64,000 nucleotides of DNA from Nigrospora sphaerica (lineage: Eukaryota; Ascomycota; Sordariomycetes; Amphisphaeriales; Apiosporaceae): the NCBI GenBank assembly GCA_018287875.1, contig JAGVVL010000018.1, positions 3,340,501 to 3,404,500 on the forward strand, given 5' to 3'. Positions 12,440 to 22,450 of the stretch are shown here, piece by piece (position 1 is the first letter of the stretch; every line of letters begins with the position of its first letter). The notes under the pieces are model-generated. The model was not told the origin of the DNA. It made no database searches and saw only the letters and a program-made list of their open reading frames with translations. The position numbers were made by a program, and so were the translations under genes.

Positions 12440-13880
12440 GGACTAATCAGTTCGCATCAGTATCATGACCAAGCATATCAATAGTGAAGAGATACTCACA
12501 TGAGCATCCCGAGCTCGTATTGGACGCTGGTGGCTGCCTTATCCGGAGTTTTGCAGTGCTTTGTATAATATAAAGGGGTACCCACATACGCGAGTGGTGT
12601 GGACCGTCCCCACATAAGTGAATAGTGTGTGTTATAAGTGGATGCCGAGTAAACATATAAGCCAGGGGTATAAATGGGGTGAGGGGCGAGTGGTGTCCAA
12701 CCAAGAAGCATGTAGAAACGCCGAGTAGTCGGCAGCCTCCCCACGTTAGCCGTGTCCCAAATCTGCTTGCGTAGGGGGCAAGTATATTCTGAGCCTGAAG
12801 CGATGATGGTGGAGAAATTATCAAAGAGTAAAAGGTATAAAGTCGAGGAAATTGTGAAAGAGTGGAGAGTACAAAGGATCAGTGTATGAAAGAGTAGAGG
12901 GTGTAAAAGCGCAGCACCTAGGACAAGGGAAGAGACCATTTAAAGGAACAGGAGCTGAGCAGGAAGGGCTCGTCCTCCGTCATGGCCTCCTAGAAGCAGA
13001 TCCCGCACCTGCAATTGGTGAACAGGTCGAACTCTTGATGTCGATGAAGAGGTGAAGAGCTCGGGATCTGGATGCGCCCCGGAAGAGTCGGATGTGAGCA
13101 GTGGATGTGTACTCTTGATGGTGCTGGCAGTTGGCAGTATATCAAGCAAATGAAGACAACATAAGTGCTGTGGACATGATCTTGGCAATAGTCCCTGGCT
13201 TCGCCGTGCCGTTTATGGTTAGCCATCCGACCGGGGCAGACAAGCCATGCTGTAGCTAGGGATGGGAGGTAGGGGACCTACTTGCTGATGATGGTATGCC
13301 CATGGCCCCGCCAATTTCGCTGGGTGCTGGCGTTGCCGGGTGCCCAGCTCCATCGGTGAAGGCAAAGCTCGGCTGCCTTCGGGATTGGAGGGCTGGAATA
13401 GCTCCCCGTGATGTCCTCATGCAGTCGGCTCTCTATAAAGCCCATGGCAAAGTTGGCGAAGGCGTCTTGATATAATGCTGGAGTACAATGATGCGCATGG
13501 ACGAGAAGATGGCTTTGGAGAGAAGCTAGAGAGAAAGAAGTGAGGTTGCATGAGTAAACCGATCCGGGTGGGCGAGAGGGTGGCTATGGAGTTGAAGCCG
13601 AAGAGGAAGGGGTATGGGTACACGTGGGGTTTTGATAGTTATTAGCGGTCGTTCCTAATGGGCAAGAGGCGTAAAATGTTGCAAACGGTGAATAATGAAG
13701 ACGTTGATGTGGGGGTGCTGCGATGTTGTATTCAATACTACATTTGTGCTAGTCCTGTAGGGGACATGCTGTGGGCCAGTCCAGTAACATTTTAAGCCAC
13801 TCTCTGCAGGGGATTCTTCTTTCCCCGTCATGGGCAGGCCTTTGGCTGGTGACGGAAGACTCTTCGTTCTTCCATGTTTT
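12440..13880. other. AT-richer non-coding stretch
   Basis: The stretch has short frames on both strands with no protein-like signal. A small perfect inverted repeat, ACTATGC/GCATAGT with a 4-base loop, lies near 12418-12435 at its edge. Loosely similar GAGAGT/GTAAAAG phrases recur around 12830-12910. It may be an old degraded element, but no terminal repeats or transposase are visible. Confidence 0.4.
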
Positions 13881-13904
13881 TGGCTATCTCTGATTCCAAA
13901 AATA

Positions 13905-14160
13905 AAAGCAGCGCTATGAATGCCGTAAAAGTGGAAGCAGGGAGGTGCTCCGAAAAAAGGGGGGGGAAAGGCAGCGCTGTGATTAAAAAGAAAGATAGAA
14001 TGAAAGCAGAATGGTGAATCTGAGAAAAGAAAACAAAATAAAAGCAGTGCTGTCAGTACCAAAGATAACAGAGTGAAAGGACAGCTGTGAATTCCGAAAA
14101 CAAAAAGAATAGAAACAGCACCGTGAATGCCCCCCCCCCAAGAAAACAGAGCGTTGAAAG
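13905..14160. repeat. Degenerate purine-rich tandem array
   Basis: About seven imperfect units of roughly 33-45 bases recur, each with a core like GCAGYGCTGTGAATNCC followed by an A/G-rich tract. Starts are near 13908, 13938, 13972, 14006, 14044, 14082 and 14117. The plus strand is strongly purine-rich. Units differ in length and are interrupted by G or C runs, so the array is old or lies in an unstable tract. Confidence 0.6.
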
Positions 14161-14167
14161 CAAGAGC

Positions 14168-14420
14168 AAATTTTGGGGGGGTTTTTTGGTTTTCAATTTT
14201 TTTTTAGTGGTTTAGAGGTTTTAAGGTTTTTTGGGAGTTTTTGGTTTCCGAAAAATTGGGCAGGGCTGGCTGCATTGGCAGGCCCTGCGGTTGTCGTGGT
14301 GATCAGCCTGAAGAAAAAAGAACAGCCAGAGCTTAAAACAAAAAAACACCATTTTTTTTTTTTTTTTTTTTATTTTTTTTTTGAGATTTTTCGTTTTAAA
14401 CTTTTTCTGGTTTTCTTTTT
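14168..14420. repeat. G/T-rich then poly-T low-complexity tract
   Basis: After the purine-rich array the plus strand switches to runs of G and T (14173-14250), then to a long T tract with one A near 14372 (about 14353-14382) and further T runs to 14420. This is strand-asymmetric low-complexity DNA. It lies at the 3' end of the minus-strand GLxQSRW gene, where its complement would be transcribed as A-rich RNA. Confidence 0.7.
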
Positions 14421-14423
14421 TCT

Positions 14424-15473
14424 TCAAAACACATGCGCGGGCAACGAAACTGAGAAAGACCTGACAAACAATCGCTGGTACAAGCAGGAGGCAGAAACGG
14501 TGAGAGGAGTCAACAAGCCACCAGGCGAAATGGGAACCCAGTGCTTGGACCACCGAGACTGGCCCAGACCCCCAAGACTACCACGGGGCGCTGCAGCGGG
14601 AACAGCAGCCGGCGCTGTGGCAGTGCCGGGCTTGGACCTGGGGGTCAAGAGGGAGGCCGGCTGGGACGCCCACCGAGACTGCGCCATGCCACCAGGGCTG
14701 CCACGGGGCGCTGCAGCGGAAACAGCAGCCTGCGCCGTGGCAGTGCCGGGCTTGGACCTGGTGGCTCTCTTGGAGGGGTAGGCCCTCCTGGAGGGGGCGG
14801 CAGTCTGGGGCCCAGTGGGCTCCAAAGCCCACTGGGACTGGGCGAGACCCTGTTGCCGGCCAGGGGGGGCAGCCACTGGGCCCTGTTGGACGCTCTGGGG
14901 AACCTCCCGAGGCGTCTCGACCGACACTGGCGAGGTAGGTTTGCTCGCCCAGCGTGACTGCGCGAGGCCACCAAGGCCAGGCGTCGAGGCGGAGATCTCA
15001 GGGGGCGGAGCGACCGGGTCATCAGCGACTGCAGGGGGCTTGGACCAGCGAGAGTTAGAAAGGCCACCGTGGGTCCGCGACGTGCCGCCAGACTCCTTTG
15101 GGAGCTGGGGAACGAAGGGGGTGGCACGAGCCGACAAACTTGCCGAAGTGGCGGGGGTCGGCGCGGGAGGCAAGACCGATACCGCTGCAGCAGACTTCTT
15201 GGTGGTAACCGGGGGGGGGGGGCCGGCAGGAGAGAGGTGGGAGGCGGGCTTAGCCCACCTGGACTGGCCAAGGCCAGGTGGGGGCCAAGGGATCTCGGCA
15301 GCCTCGCAGTCCTCCTTGAACTTCTCCTGGTTGTACTTGATCCCCTTGTACCCCTCGGGCTCGAGGATGGACTGCAGACGCGCCAAGTCCCTCTCATAGA
15401 CCTCCCCGTCGTACTGAAGGATGTCAGCACCCGAGGGGGCCTTGAGGGGGAGAGCTCGTCGTGCAGGAGACAT
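14424..15473 (-). CDS. GLxQSRW-repeat protein (uncharacterised)
   Basis: A single-exon frame from an ATG at 15473 (A at -3) gives 349 residues. The open frame extends upstream to 15776, but the extension looks non-coding. Residues 15-62 look helical and charged (YDGEVYERDLARLQSILEPEG). The rest is disordered, rich in Ala, Pro and Ser, and contains six spaced copies of a short motif, consensus G-[LM]-[AGS]-[QN]-S-[RQ]-W-[AS], with Trp at residues 73, 143, 175, 215, 268 and 308. The last two copies sit in a 40-residue tandem repeat (14581-14760). I know of no assigned function. The pattern suggests multivalent binding by a short linear motif. The final 35 residues lack the motif and run into the low-complexity tract, so the natural C-terminus may be disturbed. 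An AT-rich TATTTAAG-like element lies near 15615-15625, about 145 bases upstream. Confidence 0.65.
   Translation of the reverse strand: MSPARRALPLKAPSGADILQYDGEVYERDLARLQSILEPEGYKGIKYNQEKFKEDCEAAEIPWPPPGLGQSRWAKPASHLSPAGPPPPVTTKKSAAAVSVLPPAPTPATSASLSARATPFVPQLPKESGGTSRTHGGLSNSRWSKPPAVADDPVAPPPEISASTPGLGGLAQSRWASKPTSPVSVETPREVPQSVQQGPVAAPPGRQQGLAQSQWALEPTGPQTAAPSRRAYPSKRATRSKPGTATAQAAVSAAAPRGSPGGMAQSRWASQPASLLTPRSKPGTATAPAAVPAAAPRGSLGGLGQSRWSKHWVPISPGGLLTPLTVSASCLYQRLFVRSFSVSLPAHVF
14581..14760. repeat. 120-bp-period tandem duplication inside the GLxQSRW gene
   Basis: The 60 bases at 14581-14640 recur almost identically at 14701-14760 (a few substitutions), and flanking codons are also related, giving a period of 120 bp or 40 codons. 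The period is a multiple of three, so the duplication keeps frame and adds a complete GLxQSRW motif. Confidence 0.85.
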
Positions 15474-16863
15474 CGTGGACGATATCTCGGAGGTGTCAGG
15501 TCGTTCTTGGGTGTACAGCATCGTCGTGATAGCAACTGAGTCTGGAAGCTCAAGGAGTATCAAGCGCATGTGTGGTGATGAGGAAAAAGAGCAGCCGTGG
15601 AGGCGAGAGGAACCTCTCCTTAAATATGCCACTCGAGATCCCCCGTTGGCGCGTCGAGGGAGCACATGTTGGATACCGTTTCTGTTGGTCATCGCCGGGC
15701 TCTGACTGTAGATGGTGACTGTACCACACGCTTTTCCTAGGGTAAAACGAGTTTGAAGCGTTTTCTCTTGCGCCATACGCCTATAGGTCCGACTATCGAT
15801 CTGTGGACGTTAGAGGACTCTGACTCAACCTCCCCTTCGGAGGTCTTCGCCCATTGTTCCAAGTAAGAGGTACACCGTGTGGTATAGGCGTCGCATCTCT
15901 ACAACTCCCCCATTCCTCACGTTCCCTCCTGCGCTCTCACTTCCTCCTGGGTGTCTCCATATCCCTAGTCTGCAGTACTGTATCTTCAAGGCACTCGTCT
16001 ATTTTTGAATCAACTTGTGCGACCTATCCAATCGTAGGTTGTGATGATCATGGAGGCCAAGTGATACGGCAACGATGTTTCCCGGGCACGCCACAAGTAC
16101 ATTCTCCCCGCCTTGGCCGCCGAAAATGGAAAAGGTTGCCGAGTTCTCTTCGCCTATACGTCTGCACCGGCCGTCCACGGCACGTTCACCACGACAACCT
16201 TGATATGTGACACACAAGTCCGATTAGGCTTAGATCACGGATTAGATGGGCGAATTAGTGAGTCACTACATGAAAGGACAGTAATAAGCTTGTTATACTG
16301 GAAAAGTGCTAGCAAGCCCCCGTGACGACCTTGGTATGTGAAGCCATAGTCCCACCTAGGCGTAGAATCACGGATTGGATTGGCGCAATAGTGAGTCACT
16401 GTGGGACAAGGGACAGCAGTAGGCCGTTTTACCGAAAATGGCTTGAATTATTGAGGAAGGTTTATTGTAGAGGAATTTTGGGTCTAAGTGTTACGTTGTG
16501 GGGTTCAAGGCTTGGAACACGGACCACAAGTGAAAAGCGCTGTATGAGGTGGATAAAGCAGCGCATGTTTACTCGGACACCTGTCTATACTTGTGACTAA
16601 GAATGGCACTCAACCACTGCCGGCATCGTTCCACAAATCCTTGTCACACGGTAGCTCAAACCCTGGGCGGATCCGGCATAGCGCCGACAATTGTGGTCGA
16701 AGAGAAGCAGTGGTTCGCGGTATGCCGTCAGGGTCATGCCAGGGCGGCAATGATTTCCGAGCCGTTTCCGAGGAACCCTGCAATCGGAAAGGCTTGTGAG
16801 AACGTTGGAGAGCAGGATGCTTGCGAAATGGGAAGAAGCATACTGTAGCCGTCCGCGTTGTAA
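15474..16863. other. Intergenic stretch with a diverged direct duplication
   Basis: This holds the upstream region of the GLxQSRW gene, then about 1.2 kb with no recognisable gene. The main structure is the 133-bp-spaced duplication at 16190-16445, annotated separately. Confidence 0.5.
16190..16445. repeat. Diverged direct duplication, 133-bp spacing
   Basis: Two copies (about 16192-16312 and 16323-16443) share a spaced pattern: CGAC..CTTG.TATGTGA, then AGTCC, then TAGGC.TAGA, then ATCACGGATT.GAT, then the 12-base core TAGTGAGTCACT. They diverge at roughly one base in three outside the cores. Each carries TGAGTCA (16259-16265 and 16392-16398), the half-site pair bound by fungal Gcn4/CPC1-type bZIP proteins. 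No coding frame spans them. Confidence 0.65.
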
Positions 16864-17570
16864 TTACCGCGTCATCTGGATCGCGTAGTCGGGGCTTATG
16901 GTGGCGCTAATGTCGTCCACATACACCGTGTCGTAGCCTCGGACCCCGTCAGCATCAACCAAGCGTGACTGAGTGGCCCGAGTCGGCTGGGAGGGGCTGC
17001 TTCCAGTGTGACCTTTGAAGTAGCCGTCGACCAGGGTGCTCCAGACGCACCAGTCGGCATTGACGCCACCGAAGAAGATGGTGGTGATCTCGTTTCCCTG
17101 CAGCCAGATGCCGTACGGGGTCTTGGGGCCCCAGAAGCCGCTGATGCGGTTCTTGTGGAACAGGAGGTCGGTGCCGGCGGCGAGGCTCTCGTCCATCTTG
17201 GGGCTCAGGGGCTCAGGGGCCCAGGGGCTCCCCGGCGCGGGCGTTCCAGGCGCCGCGCATGAAAATGGAGCAGGCCTCGACCGTGGTGGTCTGGCCACTG
17301 GCGTCGGTGTCGGCAACCGGGCCCATATCGCTGTCAAAGCTCTGGTCTACCCCGTTTGAGTTGTTGGTGGAGAAGCCGGGCTTGAAGGCGAGCGGCATCA
17401 TGAGCACGTCGTAGTTCGTCAGGCCCCAGTTGGCCCACGTCGCTTTCATGCCGGCGGTGCATCACAGAGGATGGTTGGACGCAGTTGATTCCGAGTGAAC
17501 GCCCGTACCTTTATTCGTGTCTGCACGGGACCTTGATGGCTTGAATTATTGCTTGGGCAGAAAGCGGTGC
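16864..17570 (-). pseudogene. Isochorismatase-like cysteine hydrolase, broken
   Basis: The minus strand encodes recognisable family segments in order: a piece near 17449-17240 (ATWANWGLTNYDVLMMP, MGPV, MRGAWNAR), then LLFHKNRISGFWGP, GVNADWCVWSTLVDGYF with the conserved catalytic Cys, and YDTVYVDDISATISPDYA. A 75-bp intron (16938-17012) interrupts the stretch between GYF and YDTV. Its length is a multiple of three, so it reads through. Between the first and second pieces the frame is broken at 17199-17225 by extra copies of an 8-bp unit. Upstream fragments near 17570-17510 also need frame changes, and the C-terminal end after the SPDYA region is missing beyond a stop at 16864. Intact members hydrolyse amide or vinyl-ether bonds in small metabolites. 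This copy is probably non-functional. Confidence 0.65.
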
Positions 17571-20077
17571 AGTCCAGCTGCCGAAAAAGGGAGAGGGCTT
17601 AGCAGAGGCAACGATTCAATCATACTTTGAAATCTACATGGCGGTACTACCTTACTTTACAATCATCATTTGATAGGGTTTGGGCAGGTGCTTCTATTAT
17701 TGGCGAACTGCGTGGGAACCATGCGCAGCCCGGGCATGCGCTACCGCTACTTCCAGCTCGCATCGCTTGGCAACCACCTTCACCTGCTGCAATCTCAGCC
17801 CGGGCCGTCCGTCTGCAGACGATGCAGCTTCAGGATATTCCTAAATTTATGCACGCTTCAGCATAAAGAAAGTATGATTCGCGGACTGTGGCAAGACCTG
17901 CAAGTAATGGGAAACTCGCCGGTCCCGTTTGCCCCCTTCGCCCTCGGCCTGATAACTCAGAGCCCTCTGAGCTGCTAGTCGCCCAATTCTCATCTTCTTA
18001 TCCTGGCGAGGACTGCGGAGTCGCTGAAATCAAATTCAAAGACGGGGCGTTCAATTGTGATATGTTCAACATGGTGAGAATATGTTGTGCATAGTGCCTT
18101 GCCATCTATCAGCAGCTTCGGAAACGACAAAAGAACTAGGGCAGAGCTATACTCTGCATGGACCCGAATAATAGCCCACTCCTAAGGGGAGAAGAAGCAC
18201 ATGTTAAGCTCTTTGCTGCAGGTTCCAGTCTGAGGTGGCATGTCGTCTCTTTGGGACTTTGCGCCAACGAGGGCTGGGATGAGGAAAAGAAGAGGCAAGA
18301 TGTGGAGAATGATGGGCGTTGATTCAGCAGGCTGTGCGACAGCTTTTATAGCGTGCCTTATCCGTGGTAACATATCCTCGCATAGTACCAGGGGTACTTC
18401 CGGAACTGCAACATCTACTCCAGGCAGTTGTGCGGAGCGACCGGGGCTTCCCACGTCTTCGACAAAACAATGACGGCGCATATGAGCCTCAAATAGACGC
18501 TATTCCTGCCCTTGCCAATGCCACGGTAACTTCCCGTACCGCAGGGTAACTCTTTGCGAGTTAACAGGGGTTCAGATGCCATGGAGACGTTGCACTTTTC
18601 GGAGTCAGATGACGATATCAAAGAGCAGTGGGCAAAACAACGCACCCAAGCCCCCACCAAGAAATCCCACAGATGCCAGAGAGAACTCCCTTTTCGTTCC
18701 TTTTACGGATCTCGGGCTTGCTGTTAGCCCTGGCTGGTTCAGGCCAGCAAAGTACTCTCCACCATCTGGAACGTTCCGGACCACCTCGATAGACGGGACG
18801 CGCGCGTTTGATCCATCCGCCGTTCCCTGGGATGACCCAAAGACGGGCCAAGCTACGGGTGAGATGCGGAATCTCTCCAACGCGTTTTCAGGGGGTGTTC
18901 GAGCCCGCTGGAGTCAGTAGTAGCCGGCTTCGTTATAGAGCGAGGCAGAGCGATGGTTCTATCCCCTGGCTTTCCGGTAGCACCCACGCTGGGAAGAGTG
19001 CACGTCGCTTGAAAGTGCCCGGGAAGCAGGTAAGAGCCAGGGCAAGGTTGTGGTTGTCTTCATTCGTTCCATCAACGCGTGAGATAGCGCTGCGCGGGCA
19101 GACGGCTGCACCACCTGTCAACGCCCTTGCACCATACGCCGATGTCCCCGTAAGTTTTATCTCCACTGGGTCTTGATCCATAACCCACGCACCCCTCAGG
19201 AATACTTCATTCCATAAGGCTTCTGTTACAATGACCCATCTCGCCATAAGATCCTCGTGGGTCAAGCTACGTTGGATATCAATGCCATCGGGACTAGAGA
19301 AACCGACGGTTTAAAGAGGGTGCTGGTTTTTTTAAACCCAAGATTAGTGCTAGTTAGCCTAGAATAACGCCGAACTACCGCGATAACGGCACATGGGACG
19401 AACCAGCACGTGGGTCTAAACCTAAGCTCGTTACCCGGTACCGCTTCGCGAGTTTTCGATACAGGAAACACGTCTTTACAAGGCTTTTCCAAGTGTTAAG
19501 GAACCGTATCACAAGGCTCGTTGTATGTGTATATATACGTAGGTGGCTACAAAGCAGTCTACTTATGTGGCACGAAAACAGATCCGCAATTGCCCTGCAG
19601 CAACTGCGCCTCATACAGGCGACAACTTACCTTTAAGAGAAGATATCTAATGCTATCCCCCCTGTAAACCCCCATTCGGGTCACCCCGGGGCAAAGCAGT
19701 AGCACATCCCATATCGTGACACTAGAACCTCTCATTGACTCACACGAACTTCCTCCGAAGTACTCGTTATAGTTACCCAGCGCCGGTCCACATGCACAAT
19801 CGCGATGCATCCGGCCGCTGGTGGACGAAGTCGCTTCCGCTCAGGAGAAGGTTAGGCATACCTACCTAGCTTTCCAGGCCCAAACTTCGGGACGGCATAG
19901 GTCCAATCAGAACCGGGCGAAGTTCTCGAACAGCCGGGCCGGGGTATAACAACAGTCACGTGGCGTCATCCAGCCTCGCTGGATCTCTCCACGGGTAGAT
20001 TGGTGCACCGTCGAGGCGACCGAGGGCCCCGAGATGGGAAAGAAGACTGGCGCATTTACTTCGTGGATAAAAAAGAA
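17571..20077. other. Long stretch without a supported gene
   Basis: Several frames of 60-120 codons occur on both strands (for example 18576-18920 plus and 18933-19265 minus) but none shows a conserved motif, signal peptide or consistent splice pattern. Around 19.2-19.8 kb the DNA becomes AT-richer. It could include decayed genes that I cannot identify. Confidence 0.4.
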
Positions 20078-22450
20078 TCAGTACAAGAGCCGAGGGGGAC
20101 GCTCTGTTTTCTCCCAAGAAAAGCACTCTTCCGACGTCTCCTCCTCGGACGAGGACATCGACCCCGTCGAAGAAGAGTCCGACGACGGCATGTGCACGGG
20201 CGGCGGCGGCGGCACAGGCGGAAGCTGTTGGACATTGCCGCCGCCCACGTACTCGACGTATACGGGCTGGCCGCCGGTCGTGCGCTGCTTCTGCGCTGTC
20301 GCCGCCGCCGCCGCTACCACCCGGCGCGCCACGCCGGCGCAGTTCCATGGGCCCTCCTCCGTCTCCTCGACCGCCGACGACGGGGTGGCACTGAGCGCGG
20401 CGGACCAAGGCCGAGGAGCGGCGGCGGGCGCCGGCGTACGCCGCTGCCGTGTTAACATGGACACGACGAAGTGGTCTAGCGGCACCACGCCGGCCAGACC
20501 GCTCGTCACGAGCGTCGTCAGCGCGGGGGGACCCGCGGTCCTGCCCTCATCGTCATCATCGGCCCCTGAGTCCTCGTCTTCGGCGTCCCACCCACTCATG
20601 TTCCAGTCCTTCGACAGCTCTGGGGCAACGGTGGCGTCGTCATCTTCGCGCCGCAGCAGGGCCGGCGAGGGATCCGACAGGCCCGTCGGGACATACTGAT
20701 ACGGCGACGAGCTGCCGGACTGGTGATGGCAGTCCGGGAACGGCAAGGGCGGCTTTGGAGAGCTGGACGTGTCGACATGGCGGTCGCCTGACAAATCCGT
20801 GTAGAAGGGGGCGCCGGCGTAGAAATAGATGGCGCCGTCGCGCGACCGTTTGGGCGTGGGGGCGCGGGGGCCGCCCATAGTATCGCTTTGACACATGGCA
20901 TCCGACACTTTATTTTCGCGTGTCCACCCATAGGTGGATTCCGTGTTATCGAGCGGCGATGGTCCTGCCTCCAAGAGCCACTCAGATGGAGGCGTGTCGT
21001 GGTGTGGGTGTATAAACATGGGCTTGTAGTGAAAATCTCTCTCCGTCGACAACACCTTCCTCCGAGACCCGGCCTCGGGCTCCATATCCTCGTCGCTCGC
21101 TTCCCACCCTCGCTGCCTCTTGCTAGCCCGAGTCCCATTCCCGTCACGTGGACTCACTTGGTCGGGGTTAGTGTCACCGTCCGAGGTGCCGAACTTGGTA
21201 CCTTCTGTTCCGCCCCTCCAATGCACCATTTGCCCGTCATTCGACAGCTGTAGCTTATCGCTCTTCTCTGCCACGGCATTGCGAACGAACGCCAGCGTAA
21301 CGTGGAGCATAGACAATTGCGCCATGCTGCTGAGCAGATTGAGGTGGACCCAACCCTCGCTATTCAGCGACACGTCGAGGGCCGAGAAGGCTGTCACATC
21401 CGGCATGCCAATACCCAGGTGGCGGAGGTATGCCATGTTCTGCGCCGAGCTCTGTGGTCGCCGAGGATCCAGCTCGTGGGGTCGCGTGGCGCGCTGTTTC
21501 GGTAACCTTGGGGTCAGGCGAATCAGATCGCGGGACCCAACGCTGTCGCTTGCGTTTTCGGATAGCCGTCGGGTCCGGTATGATACCGGCGACGACAAGA
21601 CCTCTTCGAACACTTCGTGCGTCTCCACGTCGTGGTCAATATGCGCCTCTCGCAAGGCAGGAGCGGGCCCCTCTTCGGTACACGTCATTCGCACGTCTTC
21701 GCTCGTAGACGCACGCTCCAGGGGCGGGGGCGCTGGTTCGGCGTACCCCCAGCTTTTGCCCGTAAAGAGTTGCTCGAGGCGACGGACGACGACTTCCTTC
21801 TTCTCTTTGTCGCCGAGACCGGCCAGGTGGGAGCGCATGCGTCCCAGACCTTGGTGGAGCTCGTCCTCGGCCTCGTCCCCGGCCGGCTGCCGCGTTGCTT
21901 CGACCAGCGGTGAAGCCGCCAGAGAGCTTCGTCCTGCACCACTCCATGGGAGTGTCTGCATCATCCCTCGGCTGCGCAGGCCAGACGAAGAGGAGTGAGC
22001 GGTTGATTTGGTCCCGGACCCGCGCCGCTTCCCGCGGGTTACACTTCCACAACTCGAGCCTTTGGAGTTGGTGGCGAAGTTCAGAAGAACGGATTCCAGA
22101 TCTCTCTTGCTGGTGGCGCTAAGGCCGTGGCACTTGACCTCCAGGATCTGGTCCATATGGAGAGATGGCGAGTCCGTCTGCTGGAACCTGCGAAGCTCCT
22201 CCTTCAGCTTCCTGTTCTCGAGGGTGAGGTCGTTGATAACGCTGCGAAAGTCGCTTGCGGCATCGCTGCGCGCCGGCGAGCGGCCATGGTTGCGTGGTGT
22301 CGGAGCCGACCGTCGCTCGTTTCCTGAGCTTGCCGAGACTACTTCCACGTCGATGGAAACCGACGATACGTTGTCCGGAAGGCCCGGTATGGGCAGGCTG
22401 AAAGACTCTGTTGGGTCGCTACCTCGGCTCGCGAGGCTTTCAGAAGTCAT
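20078..22450 (-). CDS. frq: FREQUENCY-like circadian clock protein
   Basis: A single uninterrupted frame of 790 residues matches FRQ in several ordered blocks: a coiled coil at about 67-92 (VINDLTLENRKLKEELRRF), a following conserved segment about 98-127 (LHMDQILEVKCHGL), DKEKKEVVVRRLEQLFTGK at 214-232, ENMxYxRHLG-type QNMAYLRHLGIGMPD at about 337-351, the GWVHLNLLSSMAQL and VRNAVAEKS blocks at 366-397 (region that binds casein kinase 1), HWRGGTEGTKF at 410-420, FHYKPMF, and DGAIYFYAGAPFYTDLSGD. Acidic Ser/Asp-rich stretches suit phosphorylation-controlled turnover. FRQ is the negative arm of the fungal clock, acting on the White Collar complex with CK1 and FRH. Compared with Neurospora FRQ (about 989 residues) this one is shorter at both ends, lacking most of the N-terminal lead and the C-terminal PEST region. 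It may be the sole FRQ or a paralogue. Confidence 0.85.
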   Translation of the reverse strand: MTSESLASRGSDPTESFSLPIPGLPDNVSSVSIDVEVVSASSGNERRSAPTPRNHGRSPARSDAASDFRSVINDLTLENRKLKEELRRFQQTDSPSLHMDQILEVKCHGLSATSKRDLESVLLNFATNSKGSSCGSVTRGKRRGSGTKSTAHSSSSGLRSRGMMQTLPWSGAGRSSLAASPLVEATRQPAGDEAEDELHQGLGRMRSHLAGLGDKEKKEVVVRRLEQLFTGKSWGYAEPAPPPLERASTSEDVRMTCTEEGPAPALREAHIDHDVETHEVFEEVLSSPVSYRTRRLSENASDSVGSRDLIRLTPRLPKQRATRPHELDPRRPQSSAQNMAYLRHLGIGMPDVTAFSALDVSLNSEGWVHLNLLSSMAQLSMLHVTLAFVRNAVAEKSDKLQLSNDGQMVHWRGGTEGTKFGTSDGDTNPDQVSPRDGNGTRASKRQRGWEASDEDMEPEAGSRRKVLSTERDFHYKPMFIHPHHDTPPSEWLLEAGPSPLDNTESTYGWTRENKVSDAMCQSDTMGGPRAPTPKRSRDGAIYFYAGAPFYTDLSGDRHVDTSSSPKPPLPFPDCHHQSGSSSPYQYVPTGLSDPSPALLRREDDDATVAPELSKDWNMSGWDAEDEDSGADDDDEGRTAGPPALTTLVTSGLAGVVPLDHFVVSMLTRQRRTPAPAAAPRPWSAALSATPSSAVEETEEGPWNCAGVARRVVAAAAATAQKQRTTGGQPVYVEYVGGGNVQQLPPVPPPPPVHMPSSDSSSTGSMSSSEEETSEECFSWEKTERPPRLLY

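Noticed and set aside
12440..13880. Degraded transposon or LTR element
   Set aside because: No terminal repeats, target-site duplications, transposase or reverse-transcriptase motifs could be read.
16864..17337. Treating the 157-codon frame as an intact small hydrolase gene
   Set aside because: It begins inside the family domain after a frameshift and reads through a 75-bp intron, so it is only part of a broken gene.
18576..18920. A 114-codon plus frame at 18.6 kb as a gene
   Set aside because: An equally long minus frame overlaps it, and neither has a recognisable motif or consistent exon partners.
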